A DNA stretch of 24,867 bases. Source: a virus. Of the stretch, positions 6,803-14,559 are shown piece by piece; positions within the stretch are counted from its first letter, which is position 1, and every line of letters begins with the position of its first letter. The notes under the pieces are model-generated. The model ran no database searches. It was not told the DNA's origin and worked only from the letters and a program-made list of their open reading frames with translations. Location: positions 1 through 24,867 of IMG/VR virus record IMGVR_UViG_3300030385_002115; one strand, given 5' to 3'. Made by a program: the position numbers and the translations under genes.

Positions 6803-7188
6803 TGCCAAATGTATATATAGTCCAAAGACCAAAGATGAATAAGTTTGGATGGGTGCCTGATTTAACAGATGCATCTAGGTATGGAAAATTAATCCCAATA
6901 TTTGAAGACAATGACAATCCCCAATTTCTTCCAGGACCATCAATCCAGAAAGCAAGAAGAATATTAAAGAGCTTCGGACCAGAGGATTATATCCTTTGGC
7001 CAGGAGGAGGAGACCCAACAGCTGTTATGATTGTTTCAATGATAGCTGGAGAAGTTTCCCCAATAGTGAATGTTCTCAGATGGGAACGCAATGTCGAGCA
7101 AGGGACAAGGGATCGCCGAGTTGGTTGGTATATGCCTTTGACTTTGGAATTGAGAAAGGAATCAAGTTATGGAAATAAATCCGCTTGA
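6802..7188 (+). CDS. Hypothetical protein, 128 residues
   Basis: Function not recognised. The opening MPNVYIVQRPK and the segment GPEDYILWPGGGDPTAVMIVSMI resemble, from memory, an uncharacterised protein found near the replication genes of marine phages; the middle of the protein has a hydrophobic strand followed by a Gly-rich turn and helix. The last third contains LRWERNVEQGTRDRRVGWYMPL. The ribosome binding site AGGAGGGG precedes the start, which overlaps the previous stop by one base. The end overlaps the next gene by 20 bases. Confidence 0.8.
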   Translation: MPNVYIVQRPKMNKFGWVPDLTDASRYGKLIPIFEDNDNPQFLPGPSIQKARRILKSFGPEDYILWPGGGDPTAVMIVSMIAGEVSPIVNVLRWERNVEQGTRDRRVGWYMPLTLELRKESSYGNKSA

Positions 7189-7759
7189 CGATGTGGCACC
7201 TTCATCAAATGAATTAGGTGCAGTAAGTGGGTTGGCAGAAAGACAAAAAAATCTAGAAGATGAGATTTCAAATCTAGAAGCTAAACTCAAACAAGCGAAA
7301 AAGAATCTCAGAACAATATCTGAGCAAGACCTCCCATTACTCATGCAGAGTTTAAATATAAAGGAGTTCAAGCTCAATGACGGCACTCGTGTATCGGTGA
7401 ATGAGATCGTCTCTGGTTCTATTCCTTCGCAAGGAGCAATAGACAAAGCAAAAGGAGATATTAGAGATGAGCTCAAACTTCGTCAGCAACGATGTTTTGA
7501 ATATCTGCGTAAGAATAAAGCAGAAGCATTAATTCGAAATGTTGTTGAGGTTCAGTTTCAATCTGGTGATGATAAAAAGTTCATCTCTTTCATTAAAGAG
7601 GTGGCAGAGAAAGATTATCTCTATTCATCAAAAGCTGGAGTCCATCCACAAAGTTTAAATGCGTGGTTAAAAGAACAAATTTCTGAAGGGAAAAATGTTC
7701 CTTTTGAAGACTTCAGATTATTCACTGGCAATCGTGCCAAAATTGAGAGGAGTACATAA
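7169..7759 (+). CDS. Early phage protein with N-terminal coiled coil, 196 residues
   Basis: Residues about 20-55 form a strong coiled coil (LAERQKNLEDEISNLEAKLK). The rest is an alpha/beta domain with NIKEFKLNDGTRVSVNEIVSG (63-83), probably beta strands, and a helical C-terminus containing VHPQSLNAWLKEQ. The start ATG at 7169 follows GAATTGAGAAAGGAATCAAGTT. It is directly followed by the putative ssDNA-binding protein gene, a pairing that suggests a replication or recombination accessory, but no activity is recognised. The spacing to the next start is one base. Confidence 0.75.
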   Translation: MEINPLDDVAPSSNELGAVSGLAERQKNLEDEISNLEAKLKQAKKNLRTISEQDLPLLMQSLNIKEFKLNDGTRVSVNEIVSGSIPSQGAIDKAKGDIRDELKLRQQRCFEYLRKNKAEALIRNVVEVQFQSGDDKKFISFIKEVAEKDYLYSSKAGVHPQSLNAWLKEQISEGKNVPFEDFRLFTGNRAKIERST

Positions 7760-7760
7760 C

Positions 7761-8561
7761 ATGCCTAATGAAGTGGCGAATAAGAAAGAAAACTCTGTAG
7801 CAAAGTTTGACCCAGCAATCCTAGTTGAAGATGCAGGAGTTGGTCAAGAATCTATGGATCGTGAAGACTATATGATACCAAGACTACAAATCCTACAATC
7901 TCTATCCCCACAAGTTAATACAAGGGATGGTGCCCATATTGAAGGTGCAGAAGCTGGTTTCATATTGAATACAGTAACAAGAGAAGCATATGATGGTGAA
8001 AAAGGAATTGTTGTTATTCCTATTAATTATCGTCGTGCCTATATAGAGTGGAAACCTAGAGGTGCTGGTGGTGGCTTAATAAGAGACCATGGCAGTGATA
8101 GTTCTATTCTTCAAGATTGCACTCGTAATGAAGAAACATTTAGAGATCTAACTAAAGACGGGAATGAAATTGTAACAACGGCAGAATATTATTGTTATGT
8201 TGTTGATGTACATACAGGAATATTCAATCAAGCATTAATTGCAATGTCTTCTTCCCAGCTGAAAAAAGCTCGTCGTTGGAACTCTATGATTGCCCAACTG
8301 CAAATTGAAAATCCAAAAGGTGGACTTTTTAATCCTGCTTGTTTCTGGAATGCTTATAAGTTGACAACGATCCCAGAAGAAAATGATAAAGGAAGCTGGT
8401 TCGGTTGGCAGATCGACCAAATGTTTGATTCGAGTTCAGGAGGAATTATTAAGAATATTCTGAATGGACAAGACATCTATCTTGCTGCAAGAGCATTCAG
8501 AGAACAGATCAAAGAAGGTGGTGTGAATGTCTCCCCAGAAAGAGAAAACACAGACTTTTAA
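7761..8561 (+). CDS. Putative single-stranded DNA-binding protein
   Basis: A 266-residue protein. The start ATG at 7761 is chosen over an upstream in-frame ATG at 7695 because GAGAGGAGT lies 7-8 bases before it and the preceding gene ends at 7759. The protein resembles, from memory, a phage family often annotated as DNA-binding: residues 28-58 contain GQESM-REDY-IPRLQILQSLSPQVN, followed by GF-LNTVTRE-YDGEKGIVVIPI, later WNSMIAQLQ, and a final region with KGSWFGWQID. It lacks zinc motifs and membrane segments and ends in a short acidic tail, typical of ssDNA-binding proteins. A terminator directly follows, as expected for a protein needed in large amounts. The family match is not verified. 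Confidence 0.65.
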   Translation: MPNEVANKKENSVAKFDPAILVEDAGVGQESMDREDYMIPRLQILQSLSPQVNTRDGAHIEGAEAGFILNTVTREAYDGEKGIVVIPINYRRAYIEWKPRGAGGGLIRDHGSDSSILQDCTRNEETFRDLTKDGNEIVTTAEYYCYVVDVHTGIFNQALIAMSSSQLKKARRWNSMIAQLQIENPKGGLFNPACFWNAYKLTTIPEENDKGSWFGWQIDQMFDSSSGGIIKNILNGQDIYLAARAFREQIKEGGVNVSPERENTDF

Positions 8562-8568
8562 TAGTGTG

Positions 8569-8599
8569 AAGTGGGTGGTGTAACAACTGCCCACTTTTT
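8569..8599 (+). terminator. Rho-independent terminator after the ssDNA-binding protein gene
   Basis: An 11-bp stem with two G-U pairs (8569-8579 with 8586-8596, loop GTAACA) runs directly into five T residues (8595-8599). It starts 8 bases after the stop codon. Partial read-through probably feeds the primase gene, whose leader (AGAAAGGCAAGAGG) begins at once. Confidence 0.82.
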
Positions 8600-8613
8600 A
8601 GAAAGGCAAGAGG

Positions 8614-10146
8614 ATGGATGTCGTAAAAAGATTTATGTCTTTGTTTGATGGTTATAAAAAGGCATATGGACAATATAGAACAGTAACAAAAGGCTCTGAT
8701 GGGAAACTTTCAGGAAGAGCATTAACAATTTCAGAACCAGTTTCTGTTAAGAATTTTGAAGACCATCTTATAGGTGATGGCTCAATACTCGGCATTATTA
8801 TGCTTAAAGAAAACAACACATGTAGTTTTGGTTGTATTGATATAGATATTCGTGGTATAGTTAAGTTAAATGAACCACTAGAAGAATTAGAAAAAAGAGT
8901 GCAATCTATGCCACTGGTCATGTGTAGAAGTAAAAGTGGTGGTGCCCATCTTTATTTATTTACAGATCCACCAATTAAAGCAACCCAAATGGTAAGCAAG
9001 TTAAATGAATTTGCAGCTCAATTAGGTTATGGTGGTGTAGAAATATTCCCTAAACAAGTACAAAGAGCCAATGAAAGAGACAGAGGCAACTGGATTAATT
9101 TGTGTTATCATGGTGGCGAGAAGTCTGAAAGATATGCAATTAGAGAAGGCAAAAAATTAAATTTAAAAGAATTTATAGAATTTGCAGAACAAAAGACATG
9201 CACAATAGAAGATTTAGAATCCTATCAACCTGAATTAACAGAAATGTTTAAAGATGGTCCACCATGTTTGCAACACTTATCAACAATGGGATTTCCTGAG
9301 GGAACAAGGAATATCTCTCTTTTCAACATCGGTGTTTATTATAGGAAAAAGAATCCAGATGATTGGCAGGAAGATGTCATGCGTCATAATTATGAATATG
9401 TTAAACCATCTTTGTCTTCAACAGAAGTCAATGGCATAATAAAAGGTGTCGCTAAAAAAGATTATATTTATACTTGTAAACAATCACCCATCTGTAATTA
9501 CTGTGAAAAATCTAAATGTTTGAAAAGACCATTCGGTATAGGAGGTGGAGGTGGTACAGGACAAACGATAGAGATAGATGCCATCACTAAGTATGAGACA
9601 GAGAACAAACAGTCTGTAAGGTGGTATATAGAAATTGGTGGGGAAAGAATTGAAGTTACAACAGAGCAACTTCTAGACCAAAGAAGATTGCAAAGGATGT
9701 GTGTAGAGAGATTAAACAAGTGCCCAAGCACTATGCCAGCACCAAGATGGGAGTCAAGAGTAAATGAGTTATTAGAGGTGGTTGAAGTTATCCATGATCC
9801 AGATGATGCATCTCCAAAAGGTCAATTTGAAAAATTACTTGATACTTTCTTAACTGGCAAAGTCCAAGCAAGACATCGTGATGAAATAATGAATGGAAAG
9901 CCATGGCACAATGTAGAAGAAGAAAGAGTCTATTTTCGTTCGGAAGATTTATTCGTGTACTTAGATACAAGACGATATAAATATTCCTCTCAGCACCAAA
10001 TCTGGTCTTGGTTGAGAGAAGGAGGAGCAGAGAGAAAAACATTTCGTATAAAAGGAAAACCTGTGAAGGTATGGTCTGTTTCTGCACCAGAGTTCTTTGA
10101 AGAGGAGGATCTGGAAATACCATCAACAGTTAAGGAGGAGTTCTGA
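8614..10146 (+). CDS. Archaeo-eukaryotic-type primase (AEP) with C-terminal zinc motif
   Basis: A 510-residue protein that probably makes primers for phage replication. Catalytic motifs are FGCIDIDIR with D76 and D78 (motif I, metal binding), KSGGAHLYLF with H112 (motif II), VEIFPKQ (142-148) and GNWINLCY (158-165, motif III region). This set matches the AEP primases of phages and TOTE-like systems. A second domain (about 229-310) has the RNISLFNIGVYY segment, LSSTEVNGIIKG and four cysteines (C288, C294, C297, C302) that could bind zinc, as in primase C-terminal domains. The C-terminal 190 residues are less clear. No helicase motor is fused; an SF1 helicase follows immediately. Confidence 0.88.
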   Translation: MDVVKRFMSLFDGYKKAYGQYRTVTKGSDGKLSGRALTISEPVSVKNFEDHLIGDGSILGIIMLKENNTCSFGCIDIDIRGIVKLNEPLEELEKRVQSMPLVMCRSKSGGAHLYLFTDPPIKATQMVSKLNEFAAQLGYGGVEIFPKQVQRANERDRGNWINLCYHGGEKSERYAIREGKKLNLKEFIEFAEQKTCTIEDLESYQPELTEMFKDGPPCLQHLSTMGFPEGTRNISLFNIGVYYRKKNPDDWQEDVMRHNYEYVKPSLSSTEVNGIIKGVAKKDYIYTCKQSPICNYCEKSKCLKRPFGIGGGGGTGQTIEIDAITKYETENKQSVRWYIEIGGERIEVTTEQLLDQRRLQRMCVERLNKCPSTMPAPRWESRVNELLEVVEVIHDPDDASPKGQFEKLLDTFLTGKVQARHRDEIMNGKPWHNVEEERVYFRSEDLFVYLDTRRYKYSSQHQIWSWLREGGAERKTFRIKGKPVKVWSVSAPEFFEEEDLEIPSTVKEEF

Positions 10147-10147
10147 C

Positions 10148-11602
10148 ATGGACAGAGTGAATATAATTCTTGGTCCTCCAGGAACTGGCAAAACAACAAC
10201 ACTTTTAAATATAGTCGACAAAGCACTTGTTGAAGGCACTGACCCAGAAAGAATTGCCTTTCTAGCATTCACAAGGAAAGCAGCCAATGAAGCAATAGAA
10301 AGAGCCATAGGTCGTTTTGGTTTTGATGTTGATAGATTGCCTTATTTTAGAACCATGCACTCATTAGCATTTAAAGAGTTAGGTCTGCGCAGAGATGAAG
10401 TTATGACAACATCGCATTATAAAAAACTTGGCAAAGCAATGGGGATTAGTTTCAAAGGAATTTATGATGAAGTAACCCATTTGCCGATTGGTGACAGCTT
10501 AGGAGACAAATGTGCTCGTGTTGATGCTTTAGCTCGTATGAGCATGCGACCATTAGAAAAGCAATATGAGTTACTAAACATAGATGATTTGAATTATCAT
10601 GCAGTCAAGCAATACAGAAAAGCATTGACAATTTACAAACAAGAACTTGGTTTATTTGATTTTACAGACATGCTAGAAAAATATGAAGGATCTTTACCAA
10701 TAGATATTTGCATTTTTGATGAAGCACAGGATCTTTCTTCTTTGCAATATAAGATGGCGATCCGATTATCAAAGAAAGCAAAAAAAGTTTACATTGCTGG
10801 TGATGATGACCAAGCGATATTTGGCTGGGCAGGTGCAGATGTTTCAAAGTTTCTTTCATTAAAAGGAAACAAGATTGTTTTGCCAAGATCCTATCGTATA
10901 CCAAAATCTGTTCACTTCTTAGCATCATCAGTTCTGTACAGAATAAAGAATCGTTACAGTAAGGATTGGAAACCTAAATTAGAAAGAGGGAGTGTTGAAT
11001 GGTTAGCCAATGAGCAAGAAGCAAAACTTGATGGAGAGTGGTTAATGCTTGCTCGTTCAAAATATTTATTAATAAGATTAAAACAAGTTGCTAGACAGCA
11101 GGGTCGTGGTTATTATATGTTTGGTCGTAATTCCTTAGAGACCGATGTTACTCGTGCAATTCTGTCTTGGGAAAGTTTAAGAAAAGGAAATGAATTATCT
11201 ACCACAGAAGCGAAAAATCTTTTAGAATTTTTGCCAATTGAACATAAATTAAAGACAAAAAAAGTTTACTCTATAGCTGATATTGGTTTACCAGAAGATG
11301 CATTAAAAAGAGATTGGATGTCAGTTTTAAAATTAATTCCACCAGACGAAAGAGAGTACATAAGGTCATGTTTGAGGAATGGAGAAAAATTGACAGATAA
11401 ACCAAAAATAATAATTAGTACAATCCATCAAGTAAAAGGAGGTGAAGCAGAAAATGTTCTACTACTCACAGATGTAGGAACAAAGTCTTGGGAGAACATG
11501 CACAAAGATGAAGAATTAAGAGTCTGGTATGTAGCTTTAACAAGAACGAAAAATAAACTTTTTCTTGTTAGACCCAATTCTTTAAAATATGTAGATTTTT
11601 AA
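10148..11602 (+). CDS. Superfamily 1 (UvrD/Rep-like) DNA helicase
   Basis: The start ATG at 10148 is chosen because AAGGAGGAG lies just before it and the primase ends at 10146; an upstream in-frame ATG at 10097 would only add residues inside primase. The 484 residues carry Walker A GPPGTGKT (9-16), motif Ia FLAFTRKAANEA (38-49), a Q-like TMHSLAF (69-75), Walker B FDEAQD (190-195), motif III GDDDQAIFGWAGA (218-230), motif IV region VLPRSYR, motif V TIHQVKGGEAENV and motif VI VALTRTK. This is the complete set of an SF1A helicase, which moves 3' to 5' on DNA. It is shorter than UvrD (about 720), so accessory subdomains are reduced. It is probably the replicative or recombination helicase of this phage. 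Confidence 0.93.
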   Translation: MDRVNIILGPPGTGKTTTLLNIVDKALVEGTDPERIAFLAFTRKAANEAIERAIGRFGFDVDRLPYFRTMHSLAFKELGLRRDEVMTTSHYKKLGKAMGISFKGIYDEVTHLPIGDSLGDKCARVDALARMSMRPLEKQYELLNIDDLNYHAVKQYRKALTIYKQELGLFDFTDMLEKYEGSLPIDICIFDEAQDLSSLQYKMAIRLSKKAKKVYIAGDDDQAIFGWAGADVSKFLSLKGNKIVLPRSYRIPKSVHFLASSVLYRIKNRYSKDWKPKLERGSVEWLANEQEAKLDGEWLMLARSKYLLIRLKQVARQQGRGYYMFGRNSLETDVTRAILSWESLRKGNELSTTEAKNLLEFLPIEHKLKTKKVYSIADIGLPEDALKRDWMSVLKLIPPDEREYIRSCLRNGEKLTDKPKIIISTIHQVKGGEAENVLLLTDVGTKSWENMHKDEELRVWYVALTRTKNKLFLVRPNSLKYVDF

Positions 11603-11618
11603 ATTATTTCTTTTTTAC

Positions 11619-11647
11619 TTTACTTTTAAAGTTATAAGAGAGATAAA
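11619..11647 (+). promoter_or_regulatory. Promoter-like sequence before the 64-residue gene
   Basis: TTTACT (11619-11624), 17 bases, GATAAA (11642-11647), in an 83-bp gap after the helicase. The gap ends in the shared leader TTTAGAAAGGAATAAAA before ATG at 11686. The -35 box matches the other promoters of the window; the -10 box is imperfect. Confidence 0.5.
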
Positions 11648-11685
11648 AGAAATTAATATTAATAATAATTTAGAAAGGAATAAAA

Positions 11686-11880
11686 ATGAATAGTTTAGAA
11701 AATAAATATAAAAGAATAAATGAGATCCAGAAAGAAGCTGCAGTACAAGAGCTTTCGCAAAGTGGTTTTGATGAATTCTTTTTAAGGAAAAATCCAAATT
11801 TCGTTAAAAGATTATGGAATGACTTTATAGTTCCTAATAGAAAAAATGCGAAAAAATTAGCTAAGCAATTAAAAAAATAA
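11686..11880 (+). CDS. Small basic helical protein, 64 residues
   Basis: Not recognised. It has an N-terminal helix (MNSLENKYKRINEIQKEAAV), a middle segment SGFDEFFLRKNPNFVKRLW and a Lys-rich tail (NRKNAKKLAKQLKK). It is preceded by the shared leader and its own promoter-like sequence, and followed by a hairpin, so it may be a separate small transcription unit. The basic tail would suit nucleic-acid binding; no family is claimed. Confidence 0.7.
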   Translation: MNSLENKYKRINEIQKEAAVQELSQSGFDEFFLRKNPNFVKRLWNDFIVPNRKNAKKLAKQLKK

Positions 11881-11884
11881 TAAG

Positions 11885-11899
11885 GGAGAGGAACTCTCC
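11885..11899 (+). terminator. Weak terminator-like hairpin
   Basis: GGAGAG (11885-11890), a GAA loop and CTCTCC (11894-11899) form a compact hairpin directly after the 64-residue gene. The following bases TTCATTGTATT are only partly T-rich, so termination is likely to be incomplete. Confidence 0.4.
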
Positions 11900-11929
11900 T
11901 TCATTGTATTAATATTTAGAAAGGAATAA

Positions 11930-12475
11930 ATGATGCATGTATTCAAATTCATATTAGGTCGCTACAAAGGACAAGGCTCTTCAGCGATCGCTTATAATAA
12001 CAAATCAAGCGCAAAAGATGGTGTTAATGGAATCATCGTTGAGGGCATTCAAGATCTTTTTGAGAATCGTATAATTAGGACAGAGGACATGGTGGACATG
12101 TATAATGCTTACTCCATGTCTACAGTTAAAAGATTCTCTGATCGTTTAGCAGGCTCAACAAGATTGATTAATCTACTTAATGGTCTTGCTGGCAATAGTA
12201 TTCTTGAAGTTAGAAGAAGTCCAGAACATCCTGGTTCAAAAGTAAACAAACACATAGAATCGAGAGGAAGAAAATCAAAATTTGATAATAAAAGAATTCT
12301 TCTTAAATCTGAAGAGACTCACAATCCCAGAAGAAAAGGAAGTCATGGATTTACATCTTATCAAATAATTTTAGAAAATCCTGGATTAACTTATGAAAAA
12401 TTTATAGAGTTAGGAGGAAGACGACAAGATCTTGCATGGGATGTTGAGATGAAAAGATTTAAGGTGCAACGATGA
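11930..12475 (+). CDS. Protein of unknown function with a C-terminal module shared with the peptidase-like gene
   Basis: A 181-residue protein whose start (ATG 11930 or the next ATG at 11933) follows TTTAGAAAGGAATAA. Residues 132-179 form a module beginning NPRRKGSHG, with NPG-TYE-FI and ending in GGRRQDLAWD. The same module, identical at 25 of 48 positions, ends the cysteine-peptidase-like protein at 19478-20248. The N-terminal 130 residues are not recognised; residues 90-125 are basic (RRSPEHPG, SRGRKSKF). The next gene overlaps its stop by 4 bases (ATGA). From memory, this module occurs at the C-termini of various phage proteins; its role is unknown. The fold is not evident from sequence alone. 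Confidence 0.75.
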   Translation: MMHVFKFILGRYKGQGSSAIAYNNKSSAKDGVNGIIVEGIQDLFENRIIRTEDMVDMYNAYSMSTVKRFSDRLAGSTRLINLLNGLAGNSILEVRRSPEHPGSKVNKHIESRGRKSKFDNKRILLKSEETHNPRRKGSHGFTSYQIILENPGLTYEKFIELGGRRQDLAWDVEMKRFKVQR

Positions 12476-13431
12476 AAATTTATGGAGCAGGGATGGCAGG
12501 TCTTTTAACTGGACATATGCTGAGGAGATTTAATCCTGAGATATGTGAAGAGAAAGAAAAACTGCCACACAACCATGAAGCATTATTAAGATTTCGCTCT
12601 AATGATGTTTCAACTGCTGCAGGAATCCCTTTCAAAAAGGTGAAGGTGCACAAGGCAATTAAATATGGAAATAAAATAGAAACCATTCCAAATTTATTTT
12701 ATTCAAATTTATATTCTGGCAAAGTCATCGGAGCATATTTGGATCGTTCAATTACTAATCTGGAACCAGTCAATAGATATATTGCACCATCAAATTTTAT
12801 AGATCTTATGGCACAAGGTTTAAACATTGAGTATGGGAAATCATTAAATCATATGAGATGCTTAGAAGCTAATGGTGGAGAAGAAATTCATTTCACTAAA
12901 CATTCAGACCCATTCCCGATAATTTCTACTATACCGATGCCAATTATTATGAAAATTGTAGGATGGAAAAATATACCAGAATTCAAATACAAAACAATTT
13001 GGTCGCAGAAAACTATAATCAAGAAACCAGAGGTGATGATAAATCAGACAATATACTATCCAGATCCCTTTGTAGACTTTTATAGAATTTCAATTACCAA
13101 TAATATTGTTACGACAGAATATATAAAAGAGCCACGCAATTCTGGTCCAGATATTATGGGAGCATTGCGTGATGATTTTGGCATAGAAGCTAAAGAACTT
13201 TCATCAATCATTACATCTGAAATGAAATATGGAAAACTCTTACCAATAGATGAAAAGATAAGGAAGGAATTTATTTTATATTTAACTCAAAAATATAATA
13301 TTTTCTCAATCGGAAGATTTGCTACATGGAGGCAAATTCTACTTGATGATATTGTTAAAGATATTAAGATAGTAGAAGGACTGCTTGGCGACTCTTATAA
13401 AACTAAATTACAATCTGAGAAAGGAGAGTAA
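12472..13431 (+). CDS. FAD/NAD(P)-binding oxidoreductase-like protein
   Basis: A 319-residue protein. The N-terminus MKIYGAGMAGLLTGHMLRRF is a dinucleotide-binding Rossmann motif (GxGxxG at residues 5-10). A second feature typical of the flavin-dependent oxidoreductase family is near the C-terminus: IFSIGRFATWRQ, resembling the segment that closes the FAD-binding domain. The middle contains IISTIPMPIIMKIVGW and TIYYPDPFVDFYR. From memory, similar proteins occur in phage genomes and are annotated as FAD-dependent or amine oxidoreductases. Its substrate is unknown. The gene overlaps the previous one by 4 bases and lies two genes before thyX, itself a flavoenzyme, so a link to nucleotide metabolism is possible but unproven. 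It is shorter than most amine oxidases. Confidence 0.72.
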   Translation: MKIYGAGMAGLLTGHMLRRFNPEICEEKEKLPHNHEALLRFRSNDVSTAAGIPFKKVKVHKAIKYGNKIETIPNLFYSNLYSGKVIGAYLDRSITNLEPVNRYIAPSNFIDLMAQGLNIEYGKSLNHMRCLEANGGEEIHFTKHSDPFPIISTIPMPIIMKIVGWKNIPEFKYKTIWSQKTIIKKPEVMINQTIYYPDPFVDFYRISITNNIVTTEYIKEPRNSGPDIMGALRDDFGIEAKELSSIITSEMKYGKLLPIDEKIRKEFILYLTQKYNIFSIGRFATWRQILLDDIVKDIKIVEGLLGDSYKTKLQSEKGE

Positions 13432-13432
13432 G

Positions 13433-13876
13433 ATGGGACACATGGGACAAATCCTATTAGCACTTATAATTTTCGGAATTATATTTGCTTTGATTAGCTG
13501 CTCTAATCCTTACATAATTGAGATTCCTGAATGGTACACATCTCCTCCAACATTGGAGAAGAATACAATCTCTTCGGGATTTGGCAAATCAAAGCATAAA
13601 CAGATGGCTCTTGATATGGCGATAATGGCAGCAAAAAGATCAGCAGCAGATAGCATCGCTAGTAATATCAAAGGTCGTTCAAAATATTACTTGTCAGAAG
13701 GAACTTCACAAGGAACGGAAATTGCTATGATTGAAACAATTAATATGAGGATTGAGAATTATACAAGACTTAAGACAGAGATAAAAGAAACAATTTATGG
13801 ATATGAAGCATATGTTCTTTTGTCTTTCCCGCAGCAATTCAATAATGAAATATTTTCAGAGATAGAAAGGAATTAA
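13433..13876 (+). CDS. LPP20-like lipoprotein
   Basis: A 147-residue protein. The start at 13433 follows GAGAAAGGAGAGTAAG; an upstream in-frame ATG lies inside the previous gene. The N-terminus is a hydrophobic stretch ending in the lipobox L20-I-S-C23, so signal peptidase II would cleave before C23 and a lipid would be attached. The mature part begins SNPYIIEIPEWYTSPP and continues with SSGFGKSKHKQMALDMAIMAAKRSAADSIA. A PxWY segment followed by a helix rich in Ala is typical of the LPP20 family of bacterial outer-membrane lipoproteins. Phage lipoproteins often block superinfection or serve in lysis; this gene is in a nucleotide-metabolism operon, not with lysis genes. Family assignment is by pattern, not search. 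Confidence 0.75.
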   Translation: MGHMGQILLALIIFGIIFALISCSNPYIIEIPEWYTSPPTLEKNTISSGFGKSKHKQMALDMAIMAAKRSAADSIASNIKGRSKYYLSEGTSQGTEIAMIETINMRIENYTRLKTEIKETIYGYEAYVLLSFPQQFNNEIFSEIERN

Positions 13877-13878
13877 TC

Positions 13879-14559
13879 ATGAAAGTTAAATTAATAAACT
13901 ATACAGATGATGCGAAAAATCTTTTGCTATTCACAAAGAACACAAGATTGATGAATATAGAAAATTCTTATGATGCTATTGCCAAATGGCCAGAGAACAA
14001 AAAACAAGGAGAATTAGATTACATGTTAAAGACTATAAAATCTTCTTGGGAATTTGTTGATTATACTTTTGATATAAGAGATGTGACAAGAGCATTCACC
14101 CATCAGTTTGTAAGGACTCGTAAAGCAAGTTATGCACAACAGTCCCAAAGGACAGTTAAGATGGATCTTTTTAGTTACCATACAACAGATGCAATATTAG
14201 AAAACCCAGAAGCGAAAGAAGTTTATGATGAGACGATGCAACACATTCATGCAGGTTATCAGAAATTGTTAAAAATGGGTATTAATGCAGAAGATGCTCG
14301 TGGTGTTCTGCCAACAAACATTCATACCAATATTGTAGCAAAATTCAATCTTAGAACTTTACATGAGATGGCTAAATCAAGATTGAGTCCAAGAGCACAA
14401 GGTGAATATCAAGAGGTGTTCAAACTTATGGTAAAAGAAGTTGTCGCTGTCCATGGTTGGGCAGAGCCATTTCTAACACCAACAGAATGGGCAGCACCAT
14501 CTATGGCGAAACCACTAAATGAAAGGAAAGAGAGCAATGCAAAGAATAATTCTGTGTGA
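13879..14559 (+). CDS. thyX: Flavin-dependent thymidylate synthase ThyX
   Basis: A 226-residue enzyme that makes dTMP from dUMP using FAD, NADPH and methylene-tetrahydrofolate, securing thymidine for phage DNA. The signature RHR-x7-S-x-R appears as RTR-KASYAQQ-S-Q-R (79-91), with Thr replacing the usual His. The second conserved region, FNLRTLHEMAKSR--SPRAQGEYQ, matches the family's NxREL-HF and AQxEIR segment. The length is usual for ThyX. The start follows AGAAAGGAATTAATC. It lies just after the lipoprotein gene and overlaps the downstream HAD gene by 23 bases. The host must supply folate and flavin. Confidence 0.93.
   Translation: MKVKLINYTDDAKNLLLFTKNTRLMNIENSYDAIAKWPENKKQGELDYMLKTIKSSWEFVDYTFDIRDVTRAFTHQFVRTRKASYAQQSQRTVKMDLFSYHTTDAILENPEAKEVYDETMQHIHAGYQKLLKMGINAEDARGVLPTNIHTNIVAKFNLRTLHEMAKSRLSPRAQGEYQEVFKLMVKEVVAVHGWAEPFLTPTEWAAPSMAKPLNERKESNAKNNSV

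Noticed and set aside
10097-10147. Longer N-terminus of the SF1 helicase from the upstream ATG
   Set aside because: It would lie wholly inside the primase gene, while AAGGAGGAG is placed for the ATG at 10148, just before the Walker A strand.
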